From contig JAGYPB010000022.1 in NCBI GenBank assembly GCA_018399135.1, positions 1 through 45,164 of the forward strand: a DNA stretch of 45,164 nt. The letters are read 5' to 3'. The translations under genes and the position numbers were made by a program. Shown piece after piece: positions 35,285 through 43,772 of the stretch. The DNA is from Deltaproteobacteria bacterium (lineage in GTDB: Bacteria > Desulfobacterota > Desulfuromonadia > Desulfuromonadales > Geopsychrobacteraceae). The notes under the pieces are model-generated. The model had not been told where the DNA came from. It made no database searches and saw only the letters and a program-made list of their open reading frames with translations. The stretch's first letter is position 1. Each line of letters begins with the position of its first letter.

Positions 35285-36198
35285 GTGTTCCTGGGTACGC
35301 CTGAGGGATGTCCTTGTCTATCGGCGAGGATGAACACTTGGGTGCCTTCTGCCCCGATACCACTATGCGCGACTGACGCCCCAGATGATCTGTCTGTTGC
35401 TCCGTCTGAGCGACTTATCGGTGAGGGGATTTACGCGTATCTCTGTGCCAATCCGGAAACGGAACAGGCCGCTGTTTACGCCAATATCCTGCGCCAGGCT
35501 TATCCTTTACGATTTCTGACATGGGTTCTGATTCTATATACGACCTGCGTCCTCATGATGATGTCGCGCTGCAGAATAAAATCCCTTTGCTGAATATTAT
35601 TGCAATTGGACGAACATAATTTTGGCTTGCTGCACGAAGCTTGGTGCCTCTGTTTCAACCTGGCCGTTCATCCCAACCGTTTGATTTTTCGCGAGGAACA
35701 GCTTAAGGGTGCTCGCCAGTGGTTGAAAAAAGCCCGCCGTGTCCGGCCGCAGGATGTCAATAACCTCAATTATCTGGGACAGGTCTGCTACCTGTCCGGT
35801 AATTATCATCAGGCTAAACTTTACTGGCAACATGCTGTCAGCCGGATGGACAACGAGACAGATAAAACTCAGCTGCAACAGCGCCTCGATCATATTGAAC
35901 ATTGCGATCCTGCCTGCTCAACCCTTGCAGCTCAATTGGAGCAACTGGGCCAGGCTAACGACAGATGTTTGACTCCGGCGATCTGCCTTCGGCATATGAG
36001 CTGGTTGAAAAACTGGTTCATCAGGGGGATCTTCTGCGCGAACTGCCGGGTGCCGAACTCTATTATTTCATCGGCATCTGCCGCGAAGGGGCACAAGATC
36101 TGGCCGGCGCTTATGAAGCCCTGACCATGGCGACCCGGCTTGACGATAAACACGAGCAGGCACGCACAGCTCTTGAGCGTGTTTCACCAGTTTTATAA
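35285..36198 (+). pseudogene. Broken TPR-repeat protein gene
   Basis: Protein-like sequence continues through several frames: GEGIYAYLCANPETEQAAVY (from about 35420), then SDMGSDSIYDLRPHDDVALQ and NKIPLLNIIAI (frame from about 35509), then LDEHNFGLLHEAWCLCFNLA and a TPR block with RQWLKKARRVRPQDVNNLNY and YLSGNYHQAKLYWQHA (from about 35600). Last comes FDSGDLPSAYELVEKLV to the stop at 36198 (frame from 35965). At least three frame changes break it. The TPR units suggest a scaffold protein of unknown partner. As in pfaC, residues between breaks remain plausible, so the damage may be recent or technical. The segment 35152-35284 before it shows nothing recognisable. Confidence 0.65.
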
Positions 36199-36210
36199 GA
36201 AGGAGTAACA

Positions 36211-36366
36211 ATGGCTTCTTTCCGATTCGCTGATATTTTGTTGACTTTAGTTGTCCTGCTGATAACATTTGGTATTCTTTATCTGGTTGAACGGGGTCGC
36301 AACAAAGGTCACAAAAAAAAGAAAGAAGCTGGTTTTGCTCAAGATAAAAAACACTCAGACAATTAA
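36211..36366 (+). CDS. Small single-pass membrane protein (51 aa)
   Basis: This frame of 51 codons has a strong AAGGAG site 8 nt before ATG. It has one hydrophobic helix (about residues 8-26, ILLTLVVLLITFGILYLV) followed by a very basic tail (RGRNKGHKKKKEA) and a short acidic end, giving an N-out/C-in topology by the positive-inside rule. It sits 12 nt after the broken TPR gene and 45 nt before the aminotransferase gene. No family is recognised. The good ribosome site and clean topology make it likely real. Confidence 0.65.
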   Translation: MASFRFADILLTLVVLLITFGILYLVERGRNKGHKKKKEAGFAQDKKHSDN

Positions 36367-36411
36367 CACAAGGTGGCCTGTTGCCACATATTATCCTGAC
36401 GGAGGATCACG

Positions 36412-37716
36412 ATGAACCCACTTGCTGTGGAACTGAACGAACTGATTAAAAAAAACAATCCCCATACCCTCGAGATGCTGTCGGATCTGGGTAAGAACCT
36501 GTTCTTTCCCAAGGGGATTCTGAGCCAGTCGGCTGAGGCTAAAGAAAAAGCTCATAAATTTAATGCCACCATCGGAACCGCTACCGAAAAGGGCGGTCCC
36601 ATGTTTCTTCAGTGCTTTCAGGATAAACTCAAGGACTTTGATCCCAAAGACATCTATCCCTACGCGCCGCCGGCCGGTAAGCCGGAACTGCGCAAGCTCT
36701 GGCGTGAGAAGATGCTGCGTGAAAACCCCAGCCAGCAGGATAAGGTGTTTGGCGTGCCGGTGGTTACCAATGCCCTGACCCACGGCTTGTCTATCGTTGC
36801 TGATCTGTTCATGGATGCCGGCGATCAGGTCGTGATGCCCGATATGATGTGGGGCAACTATAACCTGACCTTTGTCACTCGCCGTGGTGCGGTGGTTAAA
36901 AAATTCACCACCTTTACCGAAGCCGGTGGTTTTAATGTTGATGCGTTCAAAGCTTGTCTCAAGCAGACAGCTGCGGAAAAGGGCAAGGCGATTGTCCTGC
37001 TCAACTTCCCCAACAACCCCAGTGGCTATACCCCTACTGTAGCTGAAGGCGATGGCCTGGTTGCTGCCCTTAAAGAAGTTGCCGCCGATGGTTGTAACCT
37101 GGTGGTCGTCACCGACGATGCCTATTTTGGTCTTTTTTACGAAGACTCACTCAAAGAGTCATTGTTCGGCAAACTGGCGAACCAGCACCCTCGTCTGCTC
37201 ACTGTCAAACTTGATGGTGCGACCAAAGAGGAGTTCGTCTGGGGCTTCCGCGTTGGCTTTATCACCTTTGCCGACGGCACGGGCGGTGATAACAATGAAG
37301 TGTTGACGGCACTGGAGAAAAAGACCCTGGGGATTATCCGTGCGACCATATCCAACTGTCCGCATCCGTCACAGACCTTTGTTATTGACGCCTTGCGCTC
37401 ACCTGATTTTGACCAACAGAAGCAGGAAAAGTTCGAGGTAATGCAGGGGCGTGCTCTCAAGGTGAAGGACGTTCTGGCCAATACTAAATATTCCGATTCC
37501 TGGAATTTTTACCCCTTTAATTCCGGCTATTTTATGTGTCTGGGGCTAAAAAGGGTCGATGCCGAAAAACTGCGCGTTCATCTGCTAGACAAGTATGGTG
37601 TCGGCACCATTTCCATCGGCAGCAAGGATCTGCGCATCGCTTTCTCCTGTATCGAGGAGGAAGACATTCAGGAGTTGTTTGACTTGATTCTTCAAGCGGA
37701 GCAGGATTTATCATAA
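36412..37716 (+). CDS. PLP-dependent class I/II aminotransferase
   Basis: This 434-residue fold-type I PLP enzyme has NFPNNPSGYTPT for the carboxylate/PLP site, VVTDDAYFGLFYED with the Asp and Tyr that contact PLP, and likely Schiff-base Lys272 in KLDGATKEEFVWGFRVGF followed by the conserved Arg. It resembles aspartate/aromatic or alanine-type aminotransferases annotated broadly as AspB-like; substrate cannot be set from sequence alone. GGAGG lies 8 nt before the ATG. A strong terminator follows. Confidence 0.87.
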   Translation: MNPLAVELNELIKKNNPHTLEMLSDLGKNLFFPKGILSQSAEAKEKAHKFNATIGTATEKGGPMFLQCFQDKLKDFDPKDIYPYAPPAGKPELRKLWREKMLRENPSQQDKVFGVPVVTNALTHGLSIVADLFMDAGDQVVMPDMMWGNYNLTFVTRRGAVVKKFTTFTEAGGFNVDAFKACLKQTAAEKGKAIVLLNFPNNPSGYTPTVAEGDGLVAALKEVAADGCNLVVVTDDAYFGLFYEDSLKESLFGKLANQHPRLLTVKLDGATKEEFVWGFRVGFITFADGTGGDNNEVLTALEKKTLGIIRATISNCPHPSQTFVIDALRSPDFDQQKQEKFEVMQGRALKVKDVLANTKYSDSWNFYPFNSGYFMCLGLKRVDAEKLRVHLLDKYGVGTISIGSKDLRIAFSCIEEEDIQELFDLILQAEQDLS

Positions 37717-37750
37717 TTCGTTTCCAGATCAGAAACTTATTCTAAAACAG

Positions 37751-37780
37751 AAGGGCTGCTGTTGATCGCAGCCCTTTTGT
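37751..37780 (+). terminator. Intrinsic terminator after the aminotransferase gene
   Basis: GGGCTGC (37753-37759) pairs with GCAGCCC (37768-37774) across an 8-nt loop, preceded by AA and followed by TTTTGTTTT. Confidence 0.88.
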
Positions 37781-37796
37781 TTTGCCGACTAGCCGA

Positions 37797-37896
37797 ATCC
37801 TTCTCCTGGGGGAGAAGGTGGCTGAAAGCAGGATGAGGGGGCTTTAAATGGTCAAAATCTCCCCCTCACCCTAGCCCTCTCCCTCAGGGAGAGGGA
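37797..37896. repeat. REP-like pair of inverted palindromic units
   Basis: The left unit CCTTCTCCTGGGGGAGAAGG with GGATGAGGGGG is mirrored by the right unit CCCCCTCACCCTAGCCCTCT followed by CCCTCAGGGAGAGGG. Each unit is itself a hairpin, and the two face each other, as in BIME-type elements. The CCCTCACCCTAGCCCTCTCCC wording is a common intergenic repeat in proteobacteria (from memory). Confidence 0.75.
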
Positions 37897-37973
37897 ATAA
37901 ATTTGTATCTCCGAAAGGTTGTTAGGTTTCAGCATATTTAATGGTCTTTTTGGCACTGGTAGAATGGTTTGCT

Positions 37974-39248
37974 ATGGAAAGCAGTCAACTTACAGCGAAA
38001 TTGAGTCAACAGATTCCGGTTTTTTCGGAGTTCTTTGACGCTCTGCGGGCCAGCGGTCTGACCACCTGGCTGGTTGGTGGTTGTGTGCGTGATCTGTTAC
38101 TAGGTGAAAAATGTGCTGATATTGATGTGGTCAGCAGCGCGGATCCAAGCGATTGGGCGCGCAGTTGGGCGAAGGGGAGGGGATACTGGTTCTGGCTCGA
38201 CGAGCAACGTCACCAGAGTCGAATTCTGCTGGCTGACGGCATTTCTTTTGACTTCGCCCCGTTGCGCGCAACTACCATCACTGGTGATCTGCAAGCGCGC
38301 GACTATACCATCAACGCCATCGCTATCCCCAGCAACGAACCTGCTCACCTATTTGACCCTTTAAATGGTATTGCTGATCTCAAAAACCGGTGTCTGAAAA
38401 TGTGTGCTGTCGGCAGTTTCAGTGATGATCCGCTGCGGATTCTTAAAGGGCTCCGTCATGCCGCTGTTCTGAATTTTTCCATCGAGGATCAAACCATCGC
38501 TGCCATGACGCAGAAGTCACAGCAACTGAAACAGGTGGCGGCGGAGCGGATACGTGAAGAACTGTTGAAGATTGTTGCCGTCAGAAATATCTCATACGCG
38601 CTCCAGATGTTATCGAGGACAAGGGTGCTCCAGGTACTTTTAGGCCTGCCTGGGTCGATTTGGTCTGAACATGAATACGTTGCCGCCCATCAATCCCTTG
38701 TTGACCGGTTTGCTGCCTTTGATGGACTACATCAGCTCGCCGTCAACAAGGAATTACAGCAACAACGTCCGGTGTTTCACCTGGCCGCGCTGTTAATGGC
38801 GTATGCACCTCAACGATTCGACCAGATGTATCCAGACCTGCGTCTGAGCAGGGCCCAGCTGCGTCTGTTGGGTGCCCTGCGTGATGAACTGCCGACACCA
38901 TGGCTCCAGCAGTTGCGCCTGATTTCATCAGATCGTCAGCGCGCTCTGGCAGTAGAACAGCTGGAACCTTGTAGCGCGGAGCGGGTTTTTTATCATGGCT
39001 GGGGCCGGGGGCAACTTCAGGATGATACAGTAATCGCCCTGCTGAGGGCTTATGAGCAACAGCAGCAAAACAGCCGCATTCCTGATCTGCTTGATGGCCA
39101 TACCATCCGGCAATATGCCGGTATTGACAACAGGATCATTGGTAAGTTGCTGCACCAGATTAAAACGCTGGAAATAGCAGGAAGTATTCATTCAGCAGAA
39201 GATGCCCACAGGTGGTTACGGGGGCATTTTGGATTTGACAAAAACTGA
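37974..39248 (+). CDS. CCA tRNA nucleotidyltransferase / poly(A) polymerase family protein
   Basis: This is about 424 residues. The N-terminal nucleotidyltransferase head has GGCVRDLLLG and the metal-binding DIDVV pair, FDFAPLR, then RDYTINAIA and the neck region with DDPLRILKGLRHA, as in class II CCA enzymes and PcnB. The C-terminal half is helical and has no HD phosphodiesterase domain. It adds or repairs CCA on tRNA, or adds poly(A). The tRNAs in this window already encode CCA, which would favour a repair or polyadenylation role. ATG at 37974 is used; ATG at 37941 adds eleven residues and neither has a strong ribosome site. Its 3' end contains the tRNA-Gly promoter. Confidence 0.85.
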   Translation: MESSQLTAKLSQQIPVFSEFFDALRASGLTTWLVGGCVRDLLLGEKCADIDVVSSADPSDWARSWAKGRGYWFWLDEQRHQSRILLADGISFDFAPLRATTITGDLQARDYTINAIAIPSNEPAHLFDPLNGIADLKNRCLKMCAVGSFSDDPLRILKGLRHAAVLNFSIEDQTIAAMTQKSQQLKQVAAERIREELLKIVAVRNISYALQMLSRTRVLQVLLGLPGSIWSEHEYVAAHQSLVDRFAAFDGLHQLAVNKELQQQRPVFHLAALLMAYAPQRFDQMYPDLRLSRAQLRLLGALRDELPTPWLQQLRLISSDRQRALAVEQLEPCSAERVFYHGWGRGQLQDDTVIALLRAYEQQQQNSRIPDLLDGHTIRQYAGIDNRIIGKLLHQIKTLEIAGSIHSAEDAHRWLRGHFGFDKN

Positions 39249-39264
39249 TGGCTATCTCTATACT
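39235..39264 (+). promoter_or_regulatory. tRNA-Gly promoter inside the end of the upstream gene
   Basis: A consensus -35 TTGACA (39235-39240), an 18-nt spacer and TATACT (39259-39264) start transcription close to the tRNA at 39277. The -35 lies within the last codons of the CCA-enzyme gene. Confidence 0.8.
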
Positions 39265-39276
39265 GCGCTCCACCAA

Positions 39277-39352
39277 GCGGGAATAACTCAGTTGGTAGAG
39301 TATCAGCTTCCCAAGCTGAGAGTCGCGGGTTCGAATCCCGTTTCCCGCTCCA
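39277..39352 (+). tRNA. tRNA-Gly (CCC), CCA encoded
   Basis: This is a 76-nt cloverleaf: acceptor GCGGGAA with TTCCCGC, anticodon stem CAGCT/AGCTG with loop TCCCAA-type and anticodon CCC, T-arm CGGGTTCGAATCCCG, discriminator T, CCA. It lies 28 nt after the CCA-enzyme stop. Confidence 0.95.
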
Positions 39353-39362
39353 ATAAAAACAA

Positions 39363-39392
39363 GGGCTTAACCAGAAATGGTTAGGCCTTTTT
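39363..39392 (+). terminator. Intrinsic terminator after tRNA-Gly
   Basis: GGGCTTAACC (39363-39372) pairs imperfectly with GGTTAGGCC (39379-39387) and is followed by TTTTT. Confidence 0.7.
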
Positions 39393-39495
39393 GGCTATCT
39401 GGTCTCTATCTCACCGGCTGTCGGGCTACGATTTGGAACAGGAAGATCCGTAGATCTAAGCTGTCACCATCGATTTTCACAGCAATTCAGAAACG

Positions 39496-39615
39496 ATGAA
39501 CATCCTGTCAGGTTTTATGGTCGGAAAACAAAGAACCAAACAACGGCATATCCATCCCACCATCGGCGAACCTTATAAAGAGCGTTAGCTCTGAAAGCCG
39601 CTAATGAAGAGTCGC
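39496..39615 (+). pseudogene. Decayed copy of the 74-aa gene found at 383-607
   Basis: Starting at ATGAACAT the sequence follows 383-500 closely, with a matching start, GGTTTTATGGT for GGATTCATGGT, CGGCATATCCATCCCACCAT for the RRIH-TI region, GGCGAACCTTATAAAGAG for GEAYKE and GCTCTGAAAGCCGCTAATGA for ALKSANE. Small deletions and an in-frame TAG after YKER destroy it, and the ribosome site of the intact copy is missing. The remnant runs into the 3' end of the minus-strand esterase gene, whose stop codon lies in it. The gap 39393-39495 before it shows nothing else. Confidence 0.75.
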
Positions 39616-40073
39616 TTCATGTCAAAAACCGCTCGCAGGATCTCCGGCAGGCTGTTGCTCAGGCGGTGATCATCGTCAACGGCGATCAGGCGCTCACCAA
39701 AAACCGCACTACAGGAAAAAGGTACGATGGTATCTGCTGTGCCGTGAATCACGATTGTTGGGGGTAATTTATCAAGATCCAGATCTTTTGCCGCAGGGCG
39801 ATGAATGGCCGGAGCACAGAGAACCATGCCGGCAACCTTGCCCGGACTGGCCTGGTTCAGTAACAGCGCCATCAACCCACCCATACTCGAACCAACCACA
39901 AGGACAGGGTCTTTTTCTGTTTCGAGTTGTTGTTGAATAATGTCCAGGCGCTGCGACTCGTCTTTGACTCCGGAGCAATCAGGTGCTAGAACCTCACCAA
40001 ACATCCATGTCAGCGCCTGATATTTGCTACCATGGGGGCCAGACTCCAGGCCGTGAAGGAACAGGATTTTCAT
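39585..40073 (-). CDS. YqiA/UPF0227-like alpha/beta-fold esterase
   Basis: This 162-residue compact alpha/beta hydrolase opens with ILFLHGLESGPHGSK. It has the nucleophile elbow GSSMGG (Ser63), the acid residue Asp114 in HGTADTIVPF and the base His136 in DDDHRLSNSL. The family includes YqiA, a short-chain acyl esterase; physiological substrate unknown. Its last residues and stop fall inside the decayed small gene at 39496-39615, so the C-terminus may have been trimmed or fused by that event, although length is within the family range. It lies 35 nt upstream of nothing on its own strand; the next minus gene (40109-40354) is upstream and may be co-transcribed. Confidence 0.85.
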   Translation of the reverse strand: MKILFLHGLESGPHGSKYQALTWMFGEVLAPDCSGVKDESQRLDIIQQQLETEKDPVLVVGSSMGGLMALLLNQASPGKVAGMVLCAPAIHRPAAKDLDLDKLPPTIVIHGTADTIVPFSCSAVFGERLIAVDDDHRLSNSLPEILRAVFDMKRLFISGFQS

Positions 40074-40108
40074 TTCATTACCTCAGTAAGTGCAATGTCC
40101 CTTAAGCT

Positions 40109-40354
40109 TCAGGATAGATAACGGCGCCATGGCTGTTCCAGTGCTAGTTTGATCATTAATAACAGGGCTGGCGCGAGGTGAAAAAACAGATCAAAGATAT
40201 CAAGAGGCCGGGTCAGTTCACCCTGCATGAGAAAACGGGTTTTTTCCACCAGATGCGGCTCGGGGGAGAAGGGAGCCAGGCCCAGGAGCAGGGTGGCTGC
40301 AATCAGCAGCGGATAGTTCAGATGGGAGAAAAGTCTTTTCATAGCTTTCATCAT
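40109..40354 (-). CDS. Small two-helix membrane protein of unknown function
   Basis: About 81 residues from MMKAMKRLF. The first hydrophobic helix is NYPLLIAATLLLGLAPF, then a conserved-looking loop with PEPHLVEKTRFLMQGELTRP, and a second helix LFFHLAPALLLMIKLAL with a basic end (RRYLS). I do not recognise a function. An in-frame ATG at 40420 would add a hydrophilic, unlikely N-terminus, and the exact start among 40354, 40351 and 40342 is uncertain. It is 35 nt upstream of the esterase on the same strand. Confidence 0.6.
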   Translation of the reverse strand: MMKAMKRLFSHLNYPLLIAATLLLGLAPFSPEPHLVEKTRFLMQGELTRPLDIFDLFFHLAPALLLMIKLALEQPWRRYLS

Positions 40355-40487
40355 AGCAGGTTTGGTTCTATTGCATGGACCTTGGGGGAAATAATACAGT
40401 CTTTGAGGGACCAGGGGCACGGCGCGTCCGTTGCGCCCAGAAGATCAACCAACACCTTCAGTTTTTTTTACAACAAAAGGTTTACAT

Positions 40488-40994
40488 ATGGACACAACAA
40501 TAGCTAAAACTGACGTTATGGAAGTAGATTTACACGGGGAATCCGACTGGAGCAGTTTTGATGCGCCGGCACTGGTGGGCAATTCGTTGCGATTTATTTC
40601 CGGCGATCCACACGGGGAGCGCTTTCGCGTCCGTTACTATCGTGATGCTGCGCAGCAACTCAAAGCACGGGTGTGGTTTGGTCCGGAAACCGAAGGGCCG
40701 CCTGGTCATGCCCATGGTGGTGCGATTGCGGCGGTGCTTGACGAGGTTTTGGGGTTATCTGCCTGGGCCGCAGGCCATGCGGTTGTTGTTGCCAACCTCA
40801 ATGTCAGTTTTCGTAACCTGGTACCGTTAAAGACTGTTGTGACGGTCGATAGTCAGGTAGTGTCAGTTGCCGGGCGCAAGGTACTGGTAACGGGGCGGGT
40901 ATGCAATGGCTCAGCGGTTTTCGCTGAAGCGGAATGCCTGTGTATTGCTATCCGTCATCATCCCGCTGGTGATAAAAATGAGGAGACAGGTTGA
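40488..40994 (+). CDS. PaaI/YbgC-like hotdog-fold thioesterase
   Basis: This 168-residue single hotdog protein has the acyl-CoA thioesterase motif GHAHGGAIAAVLDEVLG (HGG followed by the catalytic acid Asp) and the strand ANLNVSFRNLVPL. It probably hydrolyses acyl-CoA or aryl-CoA thioesters. ATG at 40488 has AAAGG upstream; the longer frame from 40431 is not needed. Its stop overlaps the next start (TGATG), so it is in an operon with the LUD-domain gene. Confidence 0.82.
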   Translation: MDTTIAKTDVMEVDLHGESDWSSFDAPALVGNSLRFISGDPHGERFRVRYYRDAAQQLKARVWFGPETEGPPGHAHGGAIAAVLDEVLGLSAWAAGHAVVVANLNVSFRNLVPLKTVVTVDSQVVSVAGRKVLVTGRVCNGSAVFAEAECLCIAIRHHPAGDKNEETG

Positions 40995-41626
40995 TGGGTT
41001 GCGATCGGGTCAATAACTGTCAAACGGCATTGATTGCTAACGGGTTCAAGGTATATTTAGCCAAAGACCGGCAACAGGCACGCCGTGTTTTTTTTGAAAA
41101 GATTTTTCCTGATCATAAATCTGATCTTATTTCATGGGCTGATTCCTTGACCATGGAGGCTACCGGGGTATTGGCAGATCTCCAGGCGGATCCAACACTC
41201 AACAGGATCAACACCTTTGACGCCACAGCAAAACGGGGCGAAATAGTCGAACGTCGCCGTCAGGCATTGCTTGCTGACCTGTTTTTGACCGGTACCAATG
41301 CCATCACGTCGTGCGGCAAACTGGTTAATCTGGATATGATCGGTAACCGCACCGGGGCAATCTCGTTTGGGCCGAAAAAGGTTGTGCTGTTTGTTGGTCG
41401 AAACAAAATCGTTCATACCCTTGAAGACGCTTTCGATCGCATCAGAAATCATGCTGCACCCCTCAATGCCAAACGCCACAACATGGCAACTCCTTGCGCA
41501 CAAACGGGACGTTGTCACGATTGTCGCTCGCCTCAACGCATCTGCAATACCTGGTCGATTCTGGACAAGTGCTACCCTTCAGAACGCATCAGTGTTGTGT
41601 TGATTGATGAAGATTTAGGACTGTGA
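40994..41626 (+). CDS. LUD-domain (LutC/YkgG-like, DUF162) protein
   Basis: About 210 residues. The LUD fold is marked by WADSLTMEATGVL and FLTGTNAITSCGKLVNLD, with GNRTGAISFGPKKVVLFVGRNK in the core. The C-terminal tail carries clustered cysteines (TPCAQTGRCHDC, RSPQRICN, DKC), as in one LUD subgroup, suggesting metal or cluster binding. Relatives are parts of lactate utilisation complexes, but the LutA/LutB partners are absent here, so a lactate role is not established. AGGAG lies 8 nt before ATG, and the start overlaps the thioesterase stop. Confidence 0.8.
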   Translation: MGCDRVNNCQTALIANGFKVYLAKDRQQARRVFFEKIFPDHKSDLISWADSLTMEATGVLADLQADPTLNRINTFDATAKRGEIVERRRQALLADLFLTGTNAITSCGKLVNLDMIGNRTGAISFGPKKVVLFVGRNKIVHTLEDAFDRIRNHAAPLNAKRHNMATPCAQTGRCHDCRSPQRICNTWSILDKCYPSERISVVLIDEDLGL

Positions 41627-41806
41627 CATGATGGCCGTCTGAGTCATGCTGTTGGCGCAATGGGATGTTTTGTTCTTGTGGTCGTGACTTGCTGCCTGAT
41701 CAAGCTGCTCGGCCATTAGTTTTTCGTGATATTTTATAACTTGAAATTTGCCTACACGATTTATTCATTTTTACTGACAAGGCTTGAATAGCACAAGGAG
41801 ACCTCC

Positions 41807-43159
41807 ATGCAGACCAAGATCATCCTTCCGGAGTCAAAGATTCCACGCCAATGGTACAATATTATTCCTGACATGCCCGGTCCTTTGGCCCCGGTTATTC
41901 ATCCAGGCACGATGCAACCGGTTTCTCCCGATGATTTGCTCCCCCTGTTTCCCATGCCTTTGATTGAGCAGGAGGTGTCGACCCAGCGCTGGATCGATAT
42001 CCCCCAGGAGATTCTTGATATTTACCAGCTTTGGCGGCCTGCTCCCATGTTTCGTGCCCACCGCCTGGAAAACGTCCTCGGTACCCCGGCAAAAATCTAC
42101 TACAAATACGAAGGTGGTTCTCCTGCCGGCTCCCATAAGCCCAACAGCGCGATTCCACAGGCTTATTACAACAAGATTTTCGGAACCCGGCGCATCGCTA
42201 CTGAAACCGGTGCCGGTCAGTGGGGATCGTCTATTTCTTTGGCGTGTCAGATGTTTGGGCTGGAATGTACCGTATACATGGTGAAGGTTTCCTACAACCA
42301 AAAACCCTATCGTAAGAGCATGATGCAACTCTGGGGCGCTAACGTTATTCCCTCGCCCTCGAATCAAACTCAGGCCGGGCGCACAATTCTCGCACAACAT
42401 CCTGATAGTAATGGCTCCCTGGGTATTGCAATCAGTGAAGCGGTGGAAGATGCTGCCAGCCGTGAAGATACCCGCTATGCTTTAGGTAGCGTACTTAACC
42501 ATGTCTGCCTGCATCAGACGATCATCGGTCTTGAGGCCAAGGCGCAAATGGAAATGATTGGAGATTATCCTGATGTCGTCATTGGTTGTCATGGCGGTGG
42601 TTCTAACTTTGCCGGTATTGCTTTTCCCTTTGTAGCCGACAAGGCTAACGGCAAGCAGGTGCGGGTTGTTGCGTTAGAACCGGCAAGCTGCCCGACACTG
42701 ACCAGGGGCGTATACGCTTTTGACTACGGTGATACGGCAAAAATGGCACCGGTGTCCAAGATGTATACCCTTGGCCATGATTTTATGCCGCCGGGTATCC
42801 ATGCTGGTGGATTACGCTATCATGGCGCTTCCCCGCTGGTTTCCCAGCTCGTGCATGCCGGTATCGTCGAAGCCAGGGCTGTTCAGCAACTGGCCTGTTT
42901 TGACGCTGCGGTACAATTTTCCCGTTGCGAAGGGATTATCCCGGCACCGGAATCGAGTCATGCCATCCGTGGTGCCATTGATGAAGCTCTTTTGGCCAAA
43001 GAAGAAGGAAAAGAAAAAACCATTCTTTTTAATCTCTCCGGCCATGGCCATGTTGATATGACCGCTTATGATGATTACTTTGCCGGTAAGCTCAATGACT
43101 ATGAGTATCCTGAAGAAGAAATCAAGGAATCATTGTCGCATCTGCCCAAGGTTGGTTAA
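41807..43159 (+). CDS. trpB: TrpB2-type tryptophan synthase beta chain
   Basis: This 450-residue PLP enzyme is of the TrpB2 branch, longer than TrpB1 (about 400). Schiff-base Lys111 lies in [22 protein letters not shown] and the phosphate-binding [11 protein letters not shown] loop are clear, and the C-terminal [11 protein letters not shown] is typical. It makes tryptophan from indole (or indole-3-phosphate products) and serine. TrpB2 proteins usually lack a TrpA partner beside them, as here, and may act as indole-salvage enzymes. GGAGA precedes the ATG; a 180-nt gap upstream shows no clear promoter. yacG follows after 8 nt. Confidence 0.93.
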   Translation: MQTKIILPESKIPRQWYNIIPDMPGPLAPVIHPGTMQPVSPDDLLPLFPMPLIEQEVSTQRWIDIPQEILDIYQLWRPAPMFRAHRLENVLGTPAKIYYKYEGGSPAGSHKPNSAIPQAYYNKIFGTRRIATETGAGQWGSSISLACQMFGLECTVYMVKVSYNQKPYRKSMMQLWGANVIPSPSNQTQAGRTILAQHPDSNGSLGIAISEAVEDAASREDTRYALGSVLNHVCLHQTIIGLEAKAQMEMIGDYPDVVIGCHGGGSNFAGIAFPFVADKANGKQVRVVALEPASCPTLTRGVYAFDYGDTAKMAPVSKMYTLGHDFMPPGIHAGGLRYHGASPLVSQLVHAGIVEARAVQQLACFDAAVQFSRCEGIIPAPESSHAIRGAIDEALLAKEEGKEKTILFNLSGHGHVDMTAYDDYFAGKLNDYEYPEEEIKESLSHLPKVG

Positions 43160-43167
43160 AGTAAGGT

Positions 43168-43386
43168 ATGATGAATAAAAAAGTAGTTTCAATAGATCAG
43201 AGCATTCAACTTAACTGTCCTTATTGCGGAACCGCAACCTATTGGCAGAATAACCCGTCGCGCCCATTTTGCTCTGAACGCTGTCGTTTTATTGATCTCG
43301 GGCGTTGGGACAATGAAGAATACGCGGTACCCGGTGAAAAGATGCAGGAACCTGTTGATGATCCGGACGAGTCGCCATTACCTTGA
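43168..43386 (+). CDS. yacG: YacG, zinc-ribbon DNA gyrase inhibitor family protein
   Basis: This 72-residue protein has the zinc site Cys17-Cys20 (NCPYCG) and Cys35-Cys39 (FCSERCRFIDLGRW), followed by the typical LGRWDNEEYAVPG run and an acidic tail. YacG of E. coli binds GyrB and inhibits gyrase. It is placed between trpB2 and queD in a tight row, probably one transcript. The start is ATG 43168 (or the second ATG 43171) with AAGG upstream. Confidence 0.9.
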   Translation: MMNKKVVSIDQSIQLNCPYCGTATYWQNNPSRPFCSERCRFIDLGRWDNEEYAVPGEKMQEPVDDPDESPLP

Positions 43387-43400
43387 TTTGAGGAGAAACC

Positions 43401-43772
43401 ATGTATCATCTATCCATCCTGACCAGTTTTGCTGCCGCTCACAATCTGCTCCATTATCAGGGCGATTGTGAGAACTTGCATGGTCACAATTGGAAGGTTG
43501 AAGTAACAGTCAGTGCAGAAAATCTCGACAAGTCAGGTCTCGGCATCGACTTCAAGATTTTGAAAAAACATACGCGTGAGGTGATGAACTACCTGGATCA
43601 CAAATATCTCAATGATCTGGAAGCTTTTAAAGATATCAGCCCTTCTTCGGAGCAGATTGCCAGGTTTGTTTTTGAACAATTGCAAGAGTCGCTGCAACAA
43701 TATGAGGTGATCATTCAGAAGGTGACGGTGTGGGAATCGGATAACGCGTATGCTGCATACACCCTCAGCTGA
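43401..43772 (+). CDS. queD: 6-carboxy-5,6,7,8-tetrahydropterin synthase
   Basis: This 123-residue T-fold protein has zinc ligands His14 (FAAAHNL), His27 and His29 (LHGHNW), catalytic Cys23 in GDCENLHGH and the terminal VTVWESD motif with the substrate-binding Glu. It converts dihydroneopterin triphosphate to 6-carboxytetrahydropterin, the first committed step to preQ0/queuosine. GGAG lies before ATG, and the 3' end overlaps queE by 23 bases. Confidence 0.95.
   Translation: MYHLSILTSFAAAHNLLHYQGDCENLHGHNWKVEVTVSAENLDKSGLGIDFKILKKHTREVMNYLDHKYLNDLEAFKDISPSSEQIARFVFEQLQESLQQYEVIIQKVTVWESDNAYAAYTLS

Noticed and set aside
39616..39710. Further extension of the decayed 74-aa gene into ATCATCGTCAACGGCGATC
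   Set aside because: The resemblance to the IVNG region of the intact gene falls in the coding sequence of the esterase on the other strand and is probably coincidence.
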